Shown here in pieces: positions 8,449-16,963 of a stretch of 64,000 nucleotides of DNA; position 1 is the stretch's first letter, and each line of letters opens with the position of its first letter. The translations under genes were made by a program, and so were the position numbers. The DNA comes from Oscillatoria nigro-viridis PCC 7112 (lineage in GTDB: Bacteria > Cyanobacteriota > Cyanobacteriia > Cyanobacteriales > Microcoleaceae): NCBI RefSeq assembly GCF_000317475.1, contig NC_019729.1, positions 3,734,501-3,798,500 of the forward strand, read 5' to 3'. The notes under the pieces were generated by a model. The model saw only the letters and a list, made by a program, of their open reading frames with translations. It made no database searches and was not told the origin of the DNA.

Positions 8449-10315
8449 CCTCGACAATCGCTCTAGGATGGAGTGATTCACACAGAAAAACTCAATATGT
8501 CCAAATATGTACCACCAAGAATCGCTGTTCAACGACTTGGAGTATGTTCAAAAACCCTTGAGCGGTGGGAAAAAGAAGGGAAAATCAAAGCCTACAGAAC
8601 ACCGTCAGGACAGCGACGGTACGACTGCGACTCAATTGTCGATATTCCATCTACTAAACCAACCATCCTCTACGCCAGAGTTAGCAGTCGAAGTCAAAAA
8701 GCCGACCTTCCACGACAGACTGACTTTCTTCTGTCTCGCTACCCCGGATGTGAAATCATCCAAGACATCGGGAGCGGCCTCAATTTCAAAAGGAAAGGTC
8801 TTATCGCCCTACTGGAACACATTTACACAGGCGACATCGGAATGGTTGTCATTGCCTCAAAAGATAGGCTGTGCCGATTCGGGTTCGATCTTATCTCATG
8901 GTTTGCGGAGCGGGGCGGGTGTAAAATTCTGGTTCTCAACAATAACTCACTTAGTCCAGAAAGAAAAAGGGTTCAAGACATACTCGCCATCATCCACGTC
9001 TTCAGTTGCCGACTCTACGGACTCAAAAAGTACAAAAAGCAAATCATTGAAGACTCTGACCTACCGAGTGTACCCAAAGGGGGAGACCAAGAAAATCTGG
9101 CTACTGAGGATTCACGCCAATCGAAAAGTCTACAATAACGCGATAGCTTACCTCAATCAACATCAAGGAAAATTTACCTACTACACAGTGGACAAAAAGA
9201 CCAATCAGCCAGTATTAAAGACTTCAGGCAAGCAAGCATTTCGGAGTTTTTGTAAAACCTTGGACTACCAGATAATCCCTGAGTGGTGCAAAGAGCTAGG
9301 AATAGCTCACGGGTTAGATAACGCACTCTTTGAGGCTTACACAGCTTGGAAGAAAACCGACAAGCAGCCCGCTCAAACAGGTAAAGGAAAAAATGCCAAA
9401 ATTAATCCTTTAGTCGGATTAAAGTTAGCACGATTCCGAGCGGTCCGCGACCAAAAACAGACAATTCAGTTCGCTCCTGGCGACTACAAGAATGGTCATC
9501 TAATGGCTAATGCTAGTAAAGTTTTAGAGAAGCCTCTTTGGACTGGACAAGATTTTTGCTTGACTAACTACAACAAAGCCGTAGAAGTTACCTACAACAA
9601 AGGGCGTTGGTTTGTAAATATGCCTGTAGAGATGGACGTTCCAGAACCAAAGAATGGTGGTAAGACCATCGCACTTGACCCCGGACTGCGCTGTTTCTTG
9701 ACCGGGTTTGATGGCAATTATTTCACTGAATTCGGTAAATACGACTTTGGGAGAATCGCTAGGATATGTCAACATTTAGACAAAATGCAGTCAAAGCTTA
9801 GCAAATTAAAAGGTGGTGAGTTTTCCCGATTGCGTTACCGACTAAGACAGGCGATGGAAAAAGTTAGGACTAAAATCAAGAACTTGCGTTCGGAAATTCA
9901 CAAGCAAGTGGGAAGCTACTTGGCACGCAATTACGATGTCATTTACTTGCCAACTTTTGAAACTTCTCAAATGGTGGCAAAAGGTACTCGCCAGCTCAAT
10001 TCTAAGTCAGCGAGAGCAATGATGACTTGGGCATTCTATCAATTCTCCCAAACCTTAGAACATCTCTGTAATCGTTACGGTTCGAGATTGGTTAGGGTAA
10101 CTGAAGAATACACTTCTAAAACTTGTACAAAATGCGGTCATATTCATACAAATTTGGGCGGTTCTAAAGTCTTTAGATGCCCCAATTGTGGTTGTGAAAT
10201 ACCCCGTGACTTTAATGGTGCTTTGGGAATTTTTCTCAAAGCTTTGTGGGATACCACCATACTCTCAGACGTGTCTGATGAGTGTGCTATATTCAGATTT
10301 TCGCCGATTGTCGGG
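8449..10315 (+). mobile_element. IS607-type insertion sequence (tnpA + tnpB)
   Basis: The element holds a MerR-like/serine-recombinase gene and a TnpB gene with overlapping reading frames, the IS607 organisation. Limits are proposed from a 12-base near-inverted repeat: CCTCGACAATCG at 8449-8460 and CGATTGTCGGGG at 10304-10315 (11 of 12 match when inverted). IS607 elements usually lack long terminal repeats, so the limits are inference. The right end reaches into the last codons of the convergent hybrid kinase gene. Both genes look intact. Confidence 0.75.
8497..9138 (+). CDS. tnpA: IS607 family serine recombinase (TnpA)
   Basis: A 213-aa protein starting at ATG 8497 (MSKYVPPRIAVQRLGV). The N-terminus is a MerR-like winged helix (RLGVCSKTLERWEKEGKIKA, GQRRY). 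The catalytic domain has ILYARVSSRSQKADLPRQ with the nucleophilic Ser, and later IASKDRLCRFGFDLI, matching the small serine resolvases of IS607. It cuts and rejoins DNA with little target specificity. The 3' third overlaps the proposed tnpB start in another frame. No frameshift is seen. Confidence 0.9.
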   Translation: MSKYVPPRIAVQRLGVCSKTLERWEKEGKIKAYRTPSGQRRYDCDSIVDIPSTKPTILYARVSSRSQKADLPRQTDFLLSRYPGCEIIQDIGSGLNFKRKGLIALLEHIYTGDIGMVVIASKDRLCRFGFDLISWFAERGGCKILVLNNNSLSPERKRVQDILAIIHVFSCRLYGLKKYKKQIIEDSDLPSVPKGGDQENLATEDSRQSKSLQ

Positions 10316-10330
10316 GATTGTCTGAATTAA
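9047..10330 (+). CDS. tnpB: TnpB, RNA-guided nuclease of the IS607 element
   Basis: The frame is open from 8507, but the part before about 9047 is the shadow of tnpA. The family N-terminus LKTLTYRVYPKGETKK begins at a TTG at 9047-9049, giving 427 aa. The RuvC residues are all present: Asp in IALDPGLRCFL, Glu in YLPTFETSQM, and Asp in IPRDFNGALGIF. A zinc finger CTKCGH...CPNCG lies between the last two. TnpB proteins cut DNA guided by an omega RNA made from the element's 3' end, which promotes element retention. Here the guide would come from the region around 10200-10330. The last residues run into the inverted repeat and the neighbouring kinase gene. Confidence 0.88.
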   Translation: MKTLTYRVYPKGETKKIWLLRIHANRKVYNNAIAYLNQHQGKFTYYTVDKKTNQPVLKTSGKQAFRSFCKTLDYQIIPEWCKELGIAHGLDNALFEAYTAWKKTDKQPAQTGKGKNAKINPLVGLKLARFRAVRDQKQTIQFAPGDYKNGHLMANASKVLEKPLWTGQDFCLTNYNKAVEVTYNKGRWFVNMPVEMDVPEPKNGGKTIALDPGLRCFLTGFDGNYFTEFGKYDFGRIARICQHLDKMQSKLSKLKGGEFSRLRYRLRQAMEKVRTKIKNLRSEIHKQVGSYLARNYDVIYLPTFETSQMVAKGTRQLNSKSARAMMTWAFYQFSQTLEHLCNRYGSRLVRVTEEYTSKTCTKCGHIHTNLGGSKVFRCPNCGCEIPRDFNGALGIFLKALWDTTILSDVSDECAIFRFSPIVGDCLN

Positions 10331-12728
10331 AAGTATCAGGAACGGTTAGGGCAATGATGTCTTCATAACACAGGCGATCGGCTAAATCGTTGAGGGCGTG
10401 GGTGAGGTCAGGACGATCGGCCGGGATTTGTGCAATTAACTTGCGAATTTTCTTGATATTGAGTTCGATCGCGGCTTGATGCAACTGTTCTATCCAAGCT
10501 GTTGGCATTCCTGTCAAGTCAGAAGCAGTCAGAGGGCGAAGGGATGGGGAAGAAAGCGGCTTGTCCTCGACATAAACATAGCGAACCCCTAGATATTCTG
10601 CCATTTTGGCAAAGATAGTTTCAGTCCGAAAAGGTTTGCGTACAAAATCGTCAAACCCAGCAGCTATAGCAACTTGACGCTCTTCTTCAAAAGCGCTACC
10701 CGTCAAGGCAATAATAATAGGAAAAGGAACACCCATAGCTTGACTGCTAGCCTCGATCTGCTGGGTGGCAGCATATCCATCCATGACAGGCATCCGAATA
10801 TCCATCCAAATGAGATGCGGTTGCCAACTTTGCCAAAGCGCGATCGCCTCTTGTCCGTTAATAGCTGTTTGCACCTCAAATCCGATCGGGATTAGTAATT
10901 CCACCAACAGTTGGCGATTTTCAAGTTTATCGTCAACAACTAGAATTCGATAGGTAATTTGTCCGTCAGCCAGTCCGACAATAGATCGTTCTTGTTTTGG
11001 TGATGCGATCGCCTTTGCAGCCAACTCCACTTGAATTTCAAACCGGAAAGTGCTGCCTTTGCCGGGAATACTCTCAACAGCAATCTCCCCTCCCATGAGT
11101 TGTACGAATTTCCGACTGATAGACAATCCCAGTCCGGTTCCCTCTTGAGAATGCTGTCCGGTTGCTGTTTGGACGAAGGGCTCGAACAGGCGATCTCGTT
11201 CCGAGGGAGCAATGCCGGCACCCGTGTCTGCTACGGTGAATTGGAGAGTGCCTTCTTCACCTCTTGTTACTCGTAGGGCGACACTTCCGGCTTGGGTAAA
11301 CTTAATCGCATTACCGAGCAAATTGATTAACACCTGACGTAATTTAGCTTCATCGGTACGAACGAATTGAGGCACATCGCTCGATCGACTAAACTTAAGT
11401 TGCAAACCCTTCGATTCGGCTTTCAAACTGAGCATTTGTTGTAGCGTATCTAGCAGCGCGTAAAGGTCAAAATCCCTTGCTTGGAAAGTTATCCGTCCCG
11501 CTTCGATCTTGGACATTTCCAAGACATTGTTAATCAACGCCAGTAGGTGTTCGCCGCTGCGATTAATCGTGTCCAAATATCGCTGTTGCGTCTGCGGCGC
11601 GAGGTTGCTGATTCCAGCAGCATCGCTTGGCGATCGCAACATTAATTGAGTAAAACCGAGAATGGCATTGAGTGGAGTTCGCAACTCGTGACTCATGTTA
11701 GCCAAAAACTGACTCTTCGCCCGATCGGCCGCTTCAGCTTTAGCTTTAGCTTTCTCAGCTTCTTTCATGCTATCTGCCAATTGCGCCGTGCGCTGTTCGA
11801 CAGCTTGGCTGAGGTTGCGTTCGCGGGCGCTGACTTCGTGGGCCATATCCTGAAAAGTGCGGGCCAGTTGTCCCGGTTCGTCGCCTCGTTGCGCCACTTT
11901 GGCAATTTCCGGCGCGTTAAATGCGCCCACTTGTTCTGCGGTAATGGGCCGCGCACTGACTTGATGAGCGATCGCAGTCAGTTGCTTCAGTGGTTGAATC
12001 ACTCGCCGCTTCAACCACCTGTTAATCGATAACACAGCCACCGCAAACATCGCCATAAAAATGCTCATCACCGGCACCATATTCCGGCGGCTGTGGGCAA
12101 AAACTTCATCAGCAGGAACGTAAATCATTTGGGTGGCAACCACTTCATCTAACTTCCAGCCAAAGCCCGTTCGATCGCCGTAAATGGCAATTTGACCTTT
12201 GGGCGCATCGGCTGGCTTGCCGTGACATTGCAGGCAACTGGCTTCTTTCATTGCCAGGGGTCGGGCGATGTAAAATAGGGTCGATCCTGCGGTTTTTCGG
12301 TAGCCCGAAAGTTCTGAAAGATCCGGCTGACGGCGAAACTGTTCGACGAGTGCGGTTTCAAACCGATCGGCGCGATCTCGGAGATTCGAGGGGTTGGGGG
12401 CTGCTTCTTTGTAGAAAAAGCCGTGGTAGTCGGGGAGATAGCGAAATCGTTCAAAAATTTCTCGCGCGGCAAAGGCAGGAATAGCTTCTGGCAAAAAGGT
12501 AGACTTGGTGTCTAGACTATTTTGCAGCAGGGGACTGACGCGCTGAATCGTGTAGTTGCGGGCAGAGTCGATCGTCTCCATCAAAATGCTTGCCCGCGTG
12601 GTAATCTCTTCTTCTGCCGCGTGTCGTAGGGTATTCCACAGGGTGAGCCCACTCAGCAAGATACCTGCCAGAAAAACCAGGGCAAGCAAGAAGGTAAATT
12701 GCGATCCGAGTTTTAGTCTGCCCAGCAT
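10293..12728 (-). CDS. Hybrid histidine kinase with haem-motif Tll0287-like sensor
   Basis: 811 aa. A membrane helix lies at 12-32, followed by a periplasmic Tll0287-like (DUF3365) domain with CLQCH at 165-169, a CxxCH c-type haem attachment motif. A second helix at about 216-238 leads to a HAMP domain. The kinase core has FLANMSHELRTPLNAILGF (phospho-His near 347), then N, G1 (VADTGAGIAP) and G2 (GTGLGLSI) boxes. A C-terminal receiver has the phospho-Asp in LIWMDIRMPVMDG. The design suggests redox, gas or haem sensing with phosphate passed to an unknown partner. The last roughly ten codons lie in the IS607-type right end, so the native C-terminus may have been altered. Confidence 0.92.
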   Translation of the reverse strand: MLGRLKLGSQFTFLLALVFLAGILLSGLTLWNTLRHAAEEEITTRASILMETIDSARNYTIQRVSPLLQNSLDTKSTFLPEAIPAFAAREIFERFRYLPDYHGFFYKEAAPNPSNLRDRADRFETALVEQFRRQPDLSELSGYRKTAGSTLFYIARPLAMKEASCLQCHGKPADAPKGQIAIYGDRTGFGWKLDEVVATQMIYVPADEVFAHSRRNMVPVMSIFMAMFAVAVLSINRWLKRRVIQPLKQLTAIAHQVSARPITAEQVGAFNAPEIAKVAQRGDEPGQLARTFQDMAHEVSARERNLSQAVEQRTAQLADSMKEAEKAKAKAEAADRAKSQFLANMSHELRTPLNAILGFTQLMLRSPSDAAGISNLAPQTQQRYLDTINRSGEHLLALINNVLEMSKIEAGRITFQARDFDLYALLDTLQQMLSLKAESKGLQLKFSRSSDVPQFVRTDEAKLRQVLINLLGNAIKFTQAGSVALRVTRGEEGTLQFTVADTGAGIAPSERDRLFEPFVQTATGQHSQEGTGLGLSISRKFVQLMGGEIAVESIPGKGSTFRFEIQVELAAKAIASPKQERSIVGLADGQITYRILVVDDKLENRQLLVELLIPIGFEVQTAINGQEAIALWQSWQPHLIWMDIRMPVMDGYAATQQIEASSQAMGVPFPIIIALTGSAFEEERQVAIAAGFDDFVRKPFRTETIFAKMAEYLGVRYVYVEDKPLSSPSLRPLTASDLTGMPTAWIEQLHQAAIELNIKKIRKLIAQIPADRPDLTHALNDLADRLCYEDIIALTVPDTFNSDNPRQSAKI

Positions 12729-12872
12729 TATCTCTATCTCCGGTTTCGATCGGGTGATATTTTTTTGTTCGATATGTTTTTTGTTAAACAGGTGAATTGA
12801 AGGTTAACTTTGATTTAGAGGGAACAGGAATTCGGAAAAATTGTTCTCCCGTCCCTTGTGCGATAGATAGTT

Positions 12873-13898
12873 ATGAATGCCCCTCAACCCCCAAGTGCAG
12901 ATATTCTCATCGTAGACGATACCATAGAGAATCTTCATCTGCTGTCCGAGATGCTGGCGCAGCAAGGTTATGAAGTTCGCATCGTCAAGAGTGGGGCAAT
13001 GGCATTAAGAGGCGTGCAAGCGCAACCCCCCGATTTGATTTTGCTGGATATCATGATGCCCCAGATGGATGGATATGAAGTGTGTCAGCACTTGAAAGCT
13101 AATCCCCAAACCGATAATATTCCGGTGATTTTTATCAGTGCGCTCAATGAAGTATTCGATAAGGTGAAAGCGTTTGCGGTGGGTGGAGCGGACTATATTA
13201 CCAAACCCTTTCAAATCGAAGAAGTTTGTGCTAGAGTAGCGCATCAATTGACGATTCGCCGCTTGCAAATGCAGGTGGAAGATCTGGCGATCGAGCAGGA
13301 ACGCAATCGGATTGCCCGCGATATTCACGATTCTTTAGGTCATTCGCTGGTAGCGCTCAACCTGCACATGGAAACGGCACTGGCGATGTGGAACGAACAT
13401 CCAGATCGAGCATATCCGTTTCTCGTGAAAGCCAAACAACTGGGTTCCGAGGCATTGCAAGCCGTGCGGCAATCGGTGTCGGCCATGCGGGACGATCCGT
13501 TGCAGGGGAAGGGATTGGCAGAGGCGATCGCGCATTTAATTCAAGCATTTCACCAAACGACAAGCGTACAACCCAACTGTCAGATTCACCTCGATCGATC
13601 TGTTTCCCATGCTGTCAATATTGCCCTCTATCGAATCGTGCAAGAGGGGTTGACTAATATCTGCAAGTATGCAGCAGCAACAGCGGTACAGCTTCAGATT
13701 GAATCGAATGCTGCCGGAATTTTCCTCAAGCTTCAGGATAATGGTAAAGGCTTTCAAATGGGTGAGAGTCGATCGGGTTTTGGTCTTCAGGGAATGCAGG
13801 AGCGAGTGGCGGCTTTAGGCGGATCTTTGGAGATTGCCAGCGAACTCGATCGGGGATGTTGTATTAATGCTTATTTTCCAGTGATGGGTAATTGGTAA
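12873..13898 (+). CDS. Response regulator-histidine kinase (REC-HisKA_3)
   Basis: 341 aa. Residues 8-125 form a receiver domain with phospho-Asp in DLILLDIMMPQMDGYEV and Lys in YITKPFQ. A NarX/DegS-type kinase follows: RNRIARDIHDSLGHSLVALN contains the HisKA_3 phospho-His, and the ATPase has LQDNGKGF and SGFGLQGMQERV. There is no membrane helix, so it is a cytosolic relay. It reads outward from the divergent hybrid kinase gene and precedes a NarL-type regulator by about 275 bases, its likely output partner. The divergent hybrid kinase could feed its receiver domain, but this is inference. Confidence 0.92.
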   Translation: MNAPQPPSADILIVDDTIENLHLLSEMLAQQGYEVRIVKSGAMALRGVQAQPPDLILLDIMMPQMDGYEVCQHLKANPQTDNIPVIFISALNEVFDKVKAFAVGGADYITKPFQIEEVCARVAHQLTIRRLQMQVEDLAIEQERNRIARDIHDSLGHSLVALNLHMETALAMWNEHPDRAYPFLVKAKQLGSEALQAVRQSVSAMRDDPLQGKGLAEAIAHLIQAFHQTTSVQPNCQIHLDRSVSHAVNIALYRIVQEGLTNICKYAAATAVQLQIESNAAGIFLKLQDNGKGFQMGESRSGFGLQGMQERVAALGGSLEIASELDRGCCINAYFPVMGNW

Positions 13899-14173
13899 TT
13901 GGGCATTGGGAATTGGTAATTGGTAATGATTAACATAACGAGCGTCAATGTTGTAAACCGCGCATGGGCTATAAAATACGCGCGAGCAAGATACCTGCAC
14001 TCCTAGTAATATCACATCCGGTAGCATCGGCATGATGACTTTCTCTCCCATTTCTCTGCCTCCTCTGCGGCCTCTGTGGTTTAATCATTACAAGGCAACC
14101 AAAAGTAATATAAATTATAACTTTCCACTTTCAATTTTAAACTTGCAACTTCAAATTTTAACTCTAAACTCTT
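13899..14173. repeat. Intergenic GGTAATT and CTCTGCGG repeats
   Basis: About 275 bases with (T)GGTAATTGG-type heptamer repeats at 13888-13928 and a TCTGCCTCCTCTGCGGCCTC-type block near 14055-14080. Both are dispersed repeats seen elsewhere in the window (53.34 kb; 24.78, 25.63 and 43.25 kb). They separate the REC-kinase from the NarL-type gene, so the latter may have its own promoter. Confidence 0.5.
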
Positions 14174-14866
14174 ATGATTCGTATATTACTTGTTGAAGAC
14201 CAGGACTTAATTCGGAGTAGCTTAAAAGCATTGTTGGAAACCCAGCCAGATTTACAAATTGTCGGGGAAGCAAACAACGGACAGCGGGCGATCGAACAAC
14301 TCGAAGTATTGCATACCCAATTTTTACCGCCCGATGTCGTGCTGATGGATATCCAGATGCCGATTATGGATGGGGTGAAGGCAACTCAACACATCTGTCA
14401 GAAATATCCCGATACAAAAATTCTCATTTTGACGACATTTAACGACACCCAATATATTGCCGAAGCGATTCGCTATGGAGCCAAAGGATATGTCTTGAAG
14501 GATACGCCCGCAGCAGAATTAGTTGAAGCAATTCACAGCATTTATAAAGGTTACACTCAGTTTGGACCTGGCATTTTAGAAAAGATGGTAGCGCAGGCGA
14601 TCGCGCCCAAACCAAACAAACTCGAACTGCCACCAGGCATGACAGAATTGACTGCTAGAGAACGAGAAGTGCTGCTGTTAATTGCTAAAGGGTCTAGCAA
14701 TCGCGAAATTGCTCAAACATTATTTTTATCGGAAGGAACGGTCAGAAATCATATCAGTCATATTCTAGCGCGATTGAATTTGCGCGATCGAACTCAAGCG
14801 GCACTCGTTGCCAATTCCTTCCTTACTTGGTTGGAAAACTCCGAATCTTCTGGGTCGATCGACTAA
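14174..14866 (+). CDS. NarL/FixJ family response regulator
   Basis: 230 aa. The receiver domain (1-125) has RILLVEDQD, the phospho-Asp in DVVLMDIQMPIMDG, and YVLKDTPA. The C-terminal LuxR-type HTH has LTAREREVLLLIAKGSSNRE and FLSEGTVRNHISHILARL. It is a transcription factor presumably phosphorylated by the upstream REC-kinase. Its stop overlaps by 4 bases the stop of a convergent 491-aa gene. Its target genes cannot be read from sequence. Confidence 0.93.
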   Translation: MIRILLVEDQDLIRSSLKALLETQPDLQIVGEANNGQRAIEQLEVLHTQFLPPDVVLMDIQMPIMDGVKATQHICQKYPDTKILILTTFNDTQYIAEAIRYGAKGYVLKDTPAAELVEAIHSIYKGYTQFGPGILEKMVAQAIAPKPNKLELPPGMTELTAREREVLLLIAKGSSNREIAQTLFLSEGTVRNHISHILARLNLRDRTQAALVANSFLTWLENSESSGSID

Positions 14867-16338
14867 TATCTGGCAACGCGATCGGGCAATTTCCTACTGC
14901 GGTAAGTTAAAGGCAATCCGCTATATTTCAGGCGTTGTGCCGCCCATTTCGGTTCCTGACTCAAAGACAGCGACATCGTACCATCTTTGGCAACCTGATA
15001 CACCCAGGTATATCCCGGACAGACTGACGATTCCAAATTGGGAAGGGTCCCAGGCCATTGACCCGTTTTAGCAGCCAAAGCGTTCGCTTGCAAAACTTTC
15101 TGAGTCAACTCAGAATCCAGCATAAACTTTTGCCCTTTGGCAGGCTGATTGAAAGAGGAAGGAAAGGTAATTTGACCGACGACGTTCCAGAAAGCAGGCC
15201 GTTCTTTGAACTCGAACGCATCAGATGCACAGACATTCATCGGTTGCGCTTGGTACTGTTCGATCGCCTTTTTGTTAACTTGATACCCATCGATCGCCGA
15301 GAATCGCAGCCATAGTTTTGTTATGGGAGATAGTGACACGGCTGCCAGCGTTGCGGCTTGTTTTTGTAGGGTTTTAGCGGGGGTTGGATTGATAGCGGGG
15401 GTTGGATTGTATTCAAAAAGCTCAACTGTGGTGAATATTTCTTTGGGGGGAGTCCTGCGAATCCTGTTAAAATACCCGAAATATTCTCCTTGAATGGATG
15501 TTACAACTGACTGCGAATAATCGCGATCGACCAAACGCTGCTGCCATTCGATCGGAAGATTGCCTAATTTTCGCATCGTTCCGGCAATATACCGTCCGTT
15601 AATCAGATTCACCAATTGACCGATCAGGAGTGGACTGTCTTCTAAAGAGGTGTTGATTTGCCAAGTGGTTTCCAACATCGATCGAGCGGCTTCTGTTTGC
15701 CCGTTTCGCTGTTTTTCAAGGATATCCAAGGCCAGAACTTTTTGCAGTTGGGCGATACCCAAATAACTCGGCAAGGGAAACGCAAAATCTCCTTCTAAAA
15801 CAGGATCGAGGTTCATTTTCCAAACGGGTGCGCCTTGGCGAGAAACCACTTCTCGAATCTGCGCGATCGTCTTGGCATTAACTTTCAAATATTGCTGGAG
15901 TTCGGGTGGGGGTCGATCGATTTCGCTGCTGGGTTTAGTAATTTGGGCGTTGAGGTATTCCTTTAGTTTTGGTTCGATCGCTTCCCAAGATTTCCGATCG
16001 CCCGGTTCGATCGCGATTTTGGCAATGTCTCGGGCAAATTTACTTTTGGTATCTTCCGACCAAGAATACACATTGAATCCTAGCTGAGCGGACAGAGTTT
16101 TCAGGGCGATCGCCGTTTCGTTATAATCAGTTTGTCTCGTAACTTTGCTGCTAAAAGCTGCTAACTCTGCTTCGATTTCTTGTTCGCGTCTTTCGGCGAT
16201 GAAATTTCCGGCTACAAGGGAGGCGATGAAATTTCCGCCTACAAGGGAAAGGAAAATCAGCCCGATCGTCCCGATCTCAGACCATTTAACAATTGGATTG
16301 CCCAATACTTTCAAGGCTTTTTTCATTTTGTAGTGCAA
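14863..16338 (-). CDS. Uncharacterised membrane-anchored protein
   Basis: 491 aa, no family recognised. A single N-terminal helix (residues about 21-47, IGTIGLIFLSLVGGNFIASL) is followed by a large, probably extracytoplasmic, alpha-helical region. That region has Pro-rich patches (IDRPPPELQQYLKV) and a Cys in the C-terminal SSVCPGYTWVYQV. The helix contains a near-duplicated GGNFIASLVAGNFIAERR, visible in the DNA as a short tandem duplication near 16195-16245. It converges on the NarL-type regulator. A role in envelope sensing is only a guess from location. Confidence 0.6.
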   Translation of the reverse strand: MHYKMKKALKVLGNPIVKWSEIGTIGLIFLSLVGGNFIASLVAGNFIAERREQEIEAELAAFSSKVTRQTDYNETAIALKTLSAQLGFNVYSWSEDTKSKFARDIAKIAIEPGDRKSWEAIEPKLKEYLNAQITKPSSEIDRPPPELQQYLKVNAKTIAQIREVVSRQGAPVWKMNLDPVLEGDFAFPLPSYLGIAQLQKVLALDILEKQRNGQTEAARSMLETTWQINTSLEDSPLLIGQLVNLINGRYIAGTMRKLGNLPIEWQQRLVDRDYSQSVVTSIQGEYFGYFNRIRRTPPKEIFTTVELFEYNPTPAINPTPAKTLQKQAATLAAVSLSPITKLWLRFSAIDGYQVNKKAIEQYQAQPMNVCASDAFEFKERPAFWNVVGQITFPSSFNQPAKGQKFMLDSELTQKVLQANALAAKTGQWPGTLPNLESSVCPGYTWVYQVAKDGTMSLSLSQEPKWAAQRLKYSGLPLTYRSRKLPDRVARY

Positions 16339-16783
16339 ATCTATACTGGTTTCTATGAAATGAAGAAATTTGTTGCCAAAAAGCTGTACGCTTTGTTGGG
16401 GACATTTTTGTTAAGAAGAGAGCGATCGCGCCCTTACTTACCATTCTAGCCTAAAAATCACTGTAGCGTCAAGATCCAAGATTTAGGGTAAGCATTGGAA
16501 CATCATATTATTGGTTATTGGTTGTTTGTTGTTTGTTGTTTTTTAGTAAAAAATCGCCAATAATATCTAAACAATTTTCTCGTAAATTGAGTTGAAATCC
16601 AGTTAGTAAAGGTTCACCACATATCGTTTGCGGATTTTCCAAACATAAATCTCTATTAACGATTTATCTGCGATCGATTTCTCTAGATTCGGGGATGCCA
16701 GACGATCGCAATTCGTTTCCAAGCGCTCGACTTCGATGGTGTTGCGATCGATCGCCAATTTACCAAAAACTCTTCCCTTGTTC
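16339..16783. other. Gene-free stretch upstream of the first RTX gene
   Basis: About 445 bases with AT-rich tandem words (TTATTGGTTATTGG, TTGTTTGTTGTTTGTTG) near 16510-16545. A minus-strand frame at 16603-16821 could encode 72 aa but has no recognisable family and overlaps the repeat block at 16784, so I do not call it. Its promoter content cannot be judged. Confidence 0.35.
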
Positions 16784-16849
16784 GATCGCCCGTGACAAAT
16801 GTCATGGCTCGATCGTGACATTTGTCTGATGCGATCGACCCAGCTCGAA
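16784..16849. promoter_or_regulatory. Duplicated upstream block, copy A, with two TGACA-dyads
   Basis: A 66-base block repeated at 18953-19018 with only a handful of mismatches. Each copy has two dyads, TGACAAATGTCA (16793-16804) and TGACATTTGTC (16816-16826), centred 23 bases apart (about two helical turns). It lies 115-180 bases upstream of the first RTX gene. Paired palindromes at helical phasing look like a dimeric regulator site; the regulator is unknown. Confidence 0.55.
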
Positions 16850-16963
16850 CGATATCTTCAATATATCAACAGCAACCAGCAATTATTTACATTGCATCTA
16901 CACTTTCAAATTAAAAATTCAACGCCTAACAATTACTCAAAACAATTAGGAGGAATCCCTATT

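Noticed and set aside
8507..9046. 180-residue N-terminal extension of TnpB
   Set aside because: Out-of-frame reading of tnpA, Ser/Lys-rich and without family similarity; the TnpB family N-terminus begins at the TTG at 9047.
16603..16821. 72-aa minus-strand frame
   Set aside because: No recognisable family, and its start lies in the duplicated regulatory block; coding not supported.
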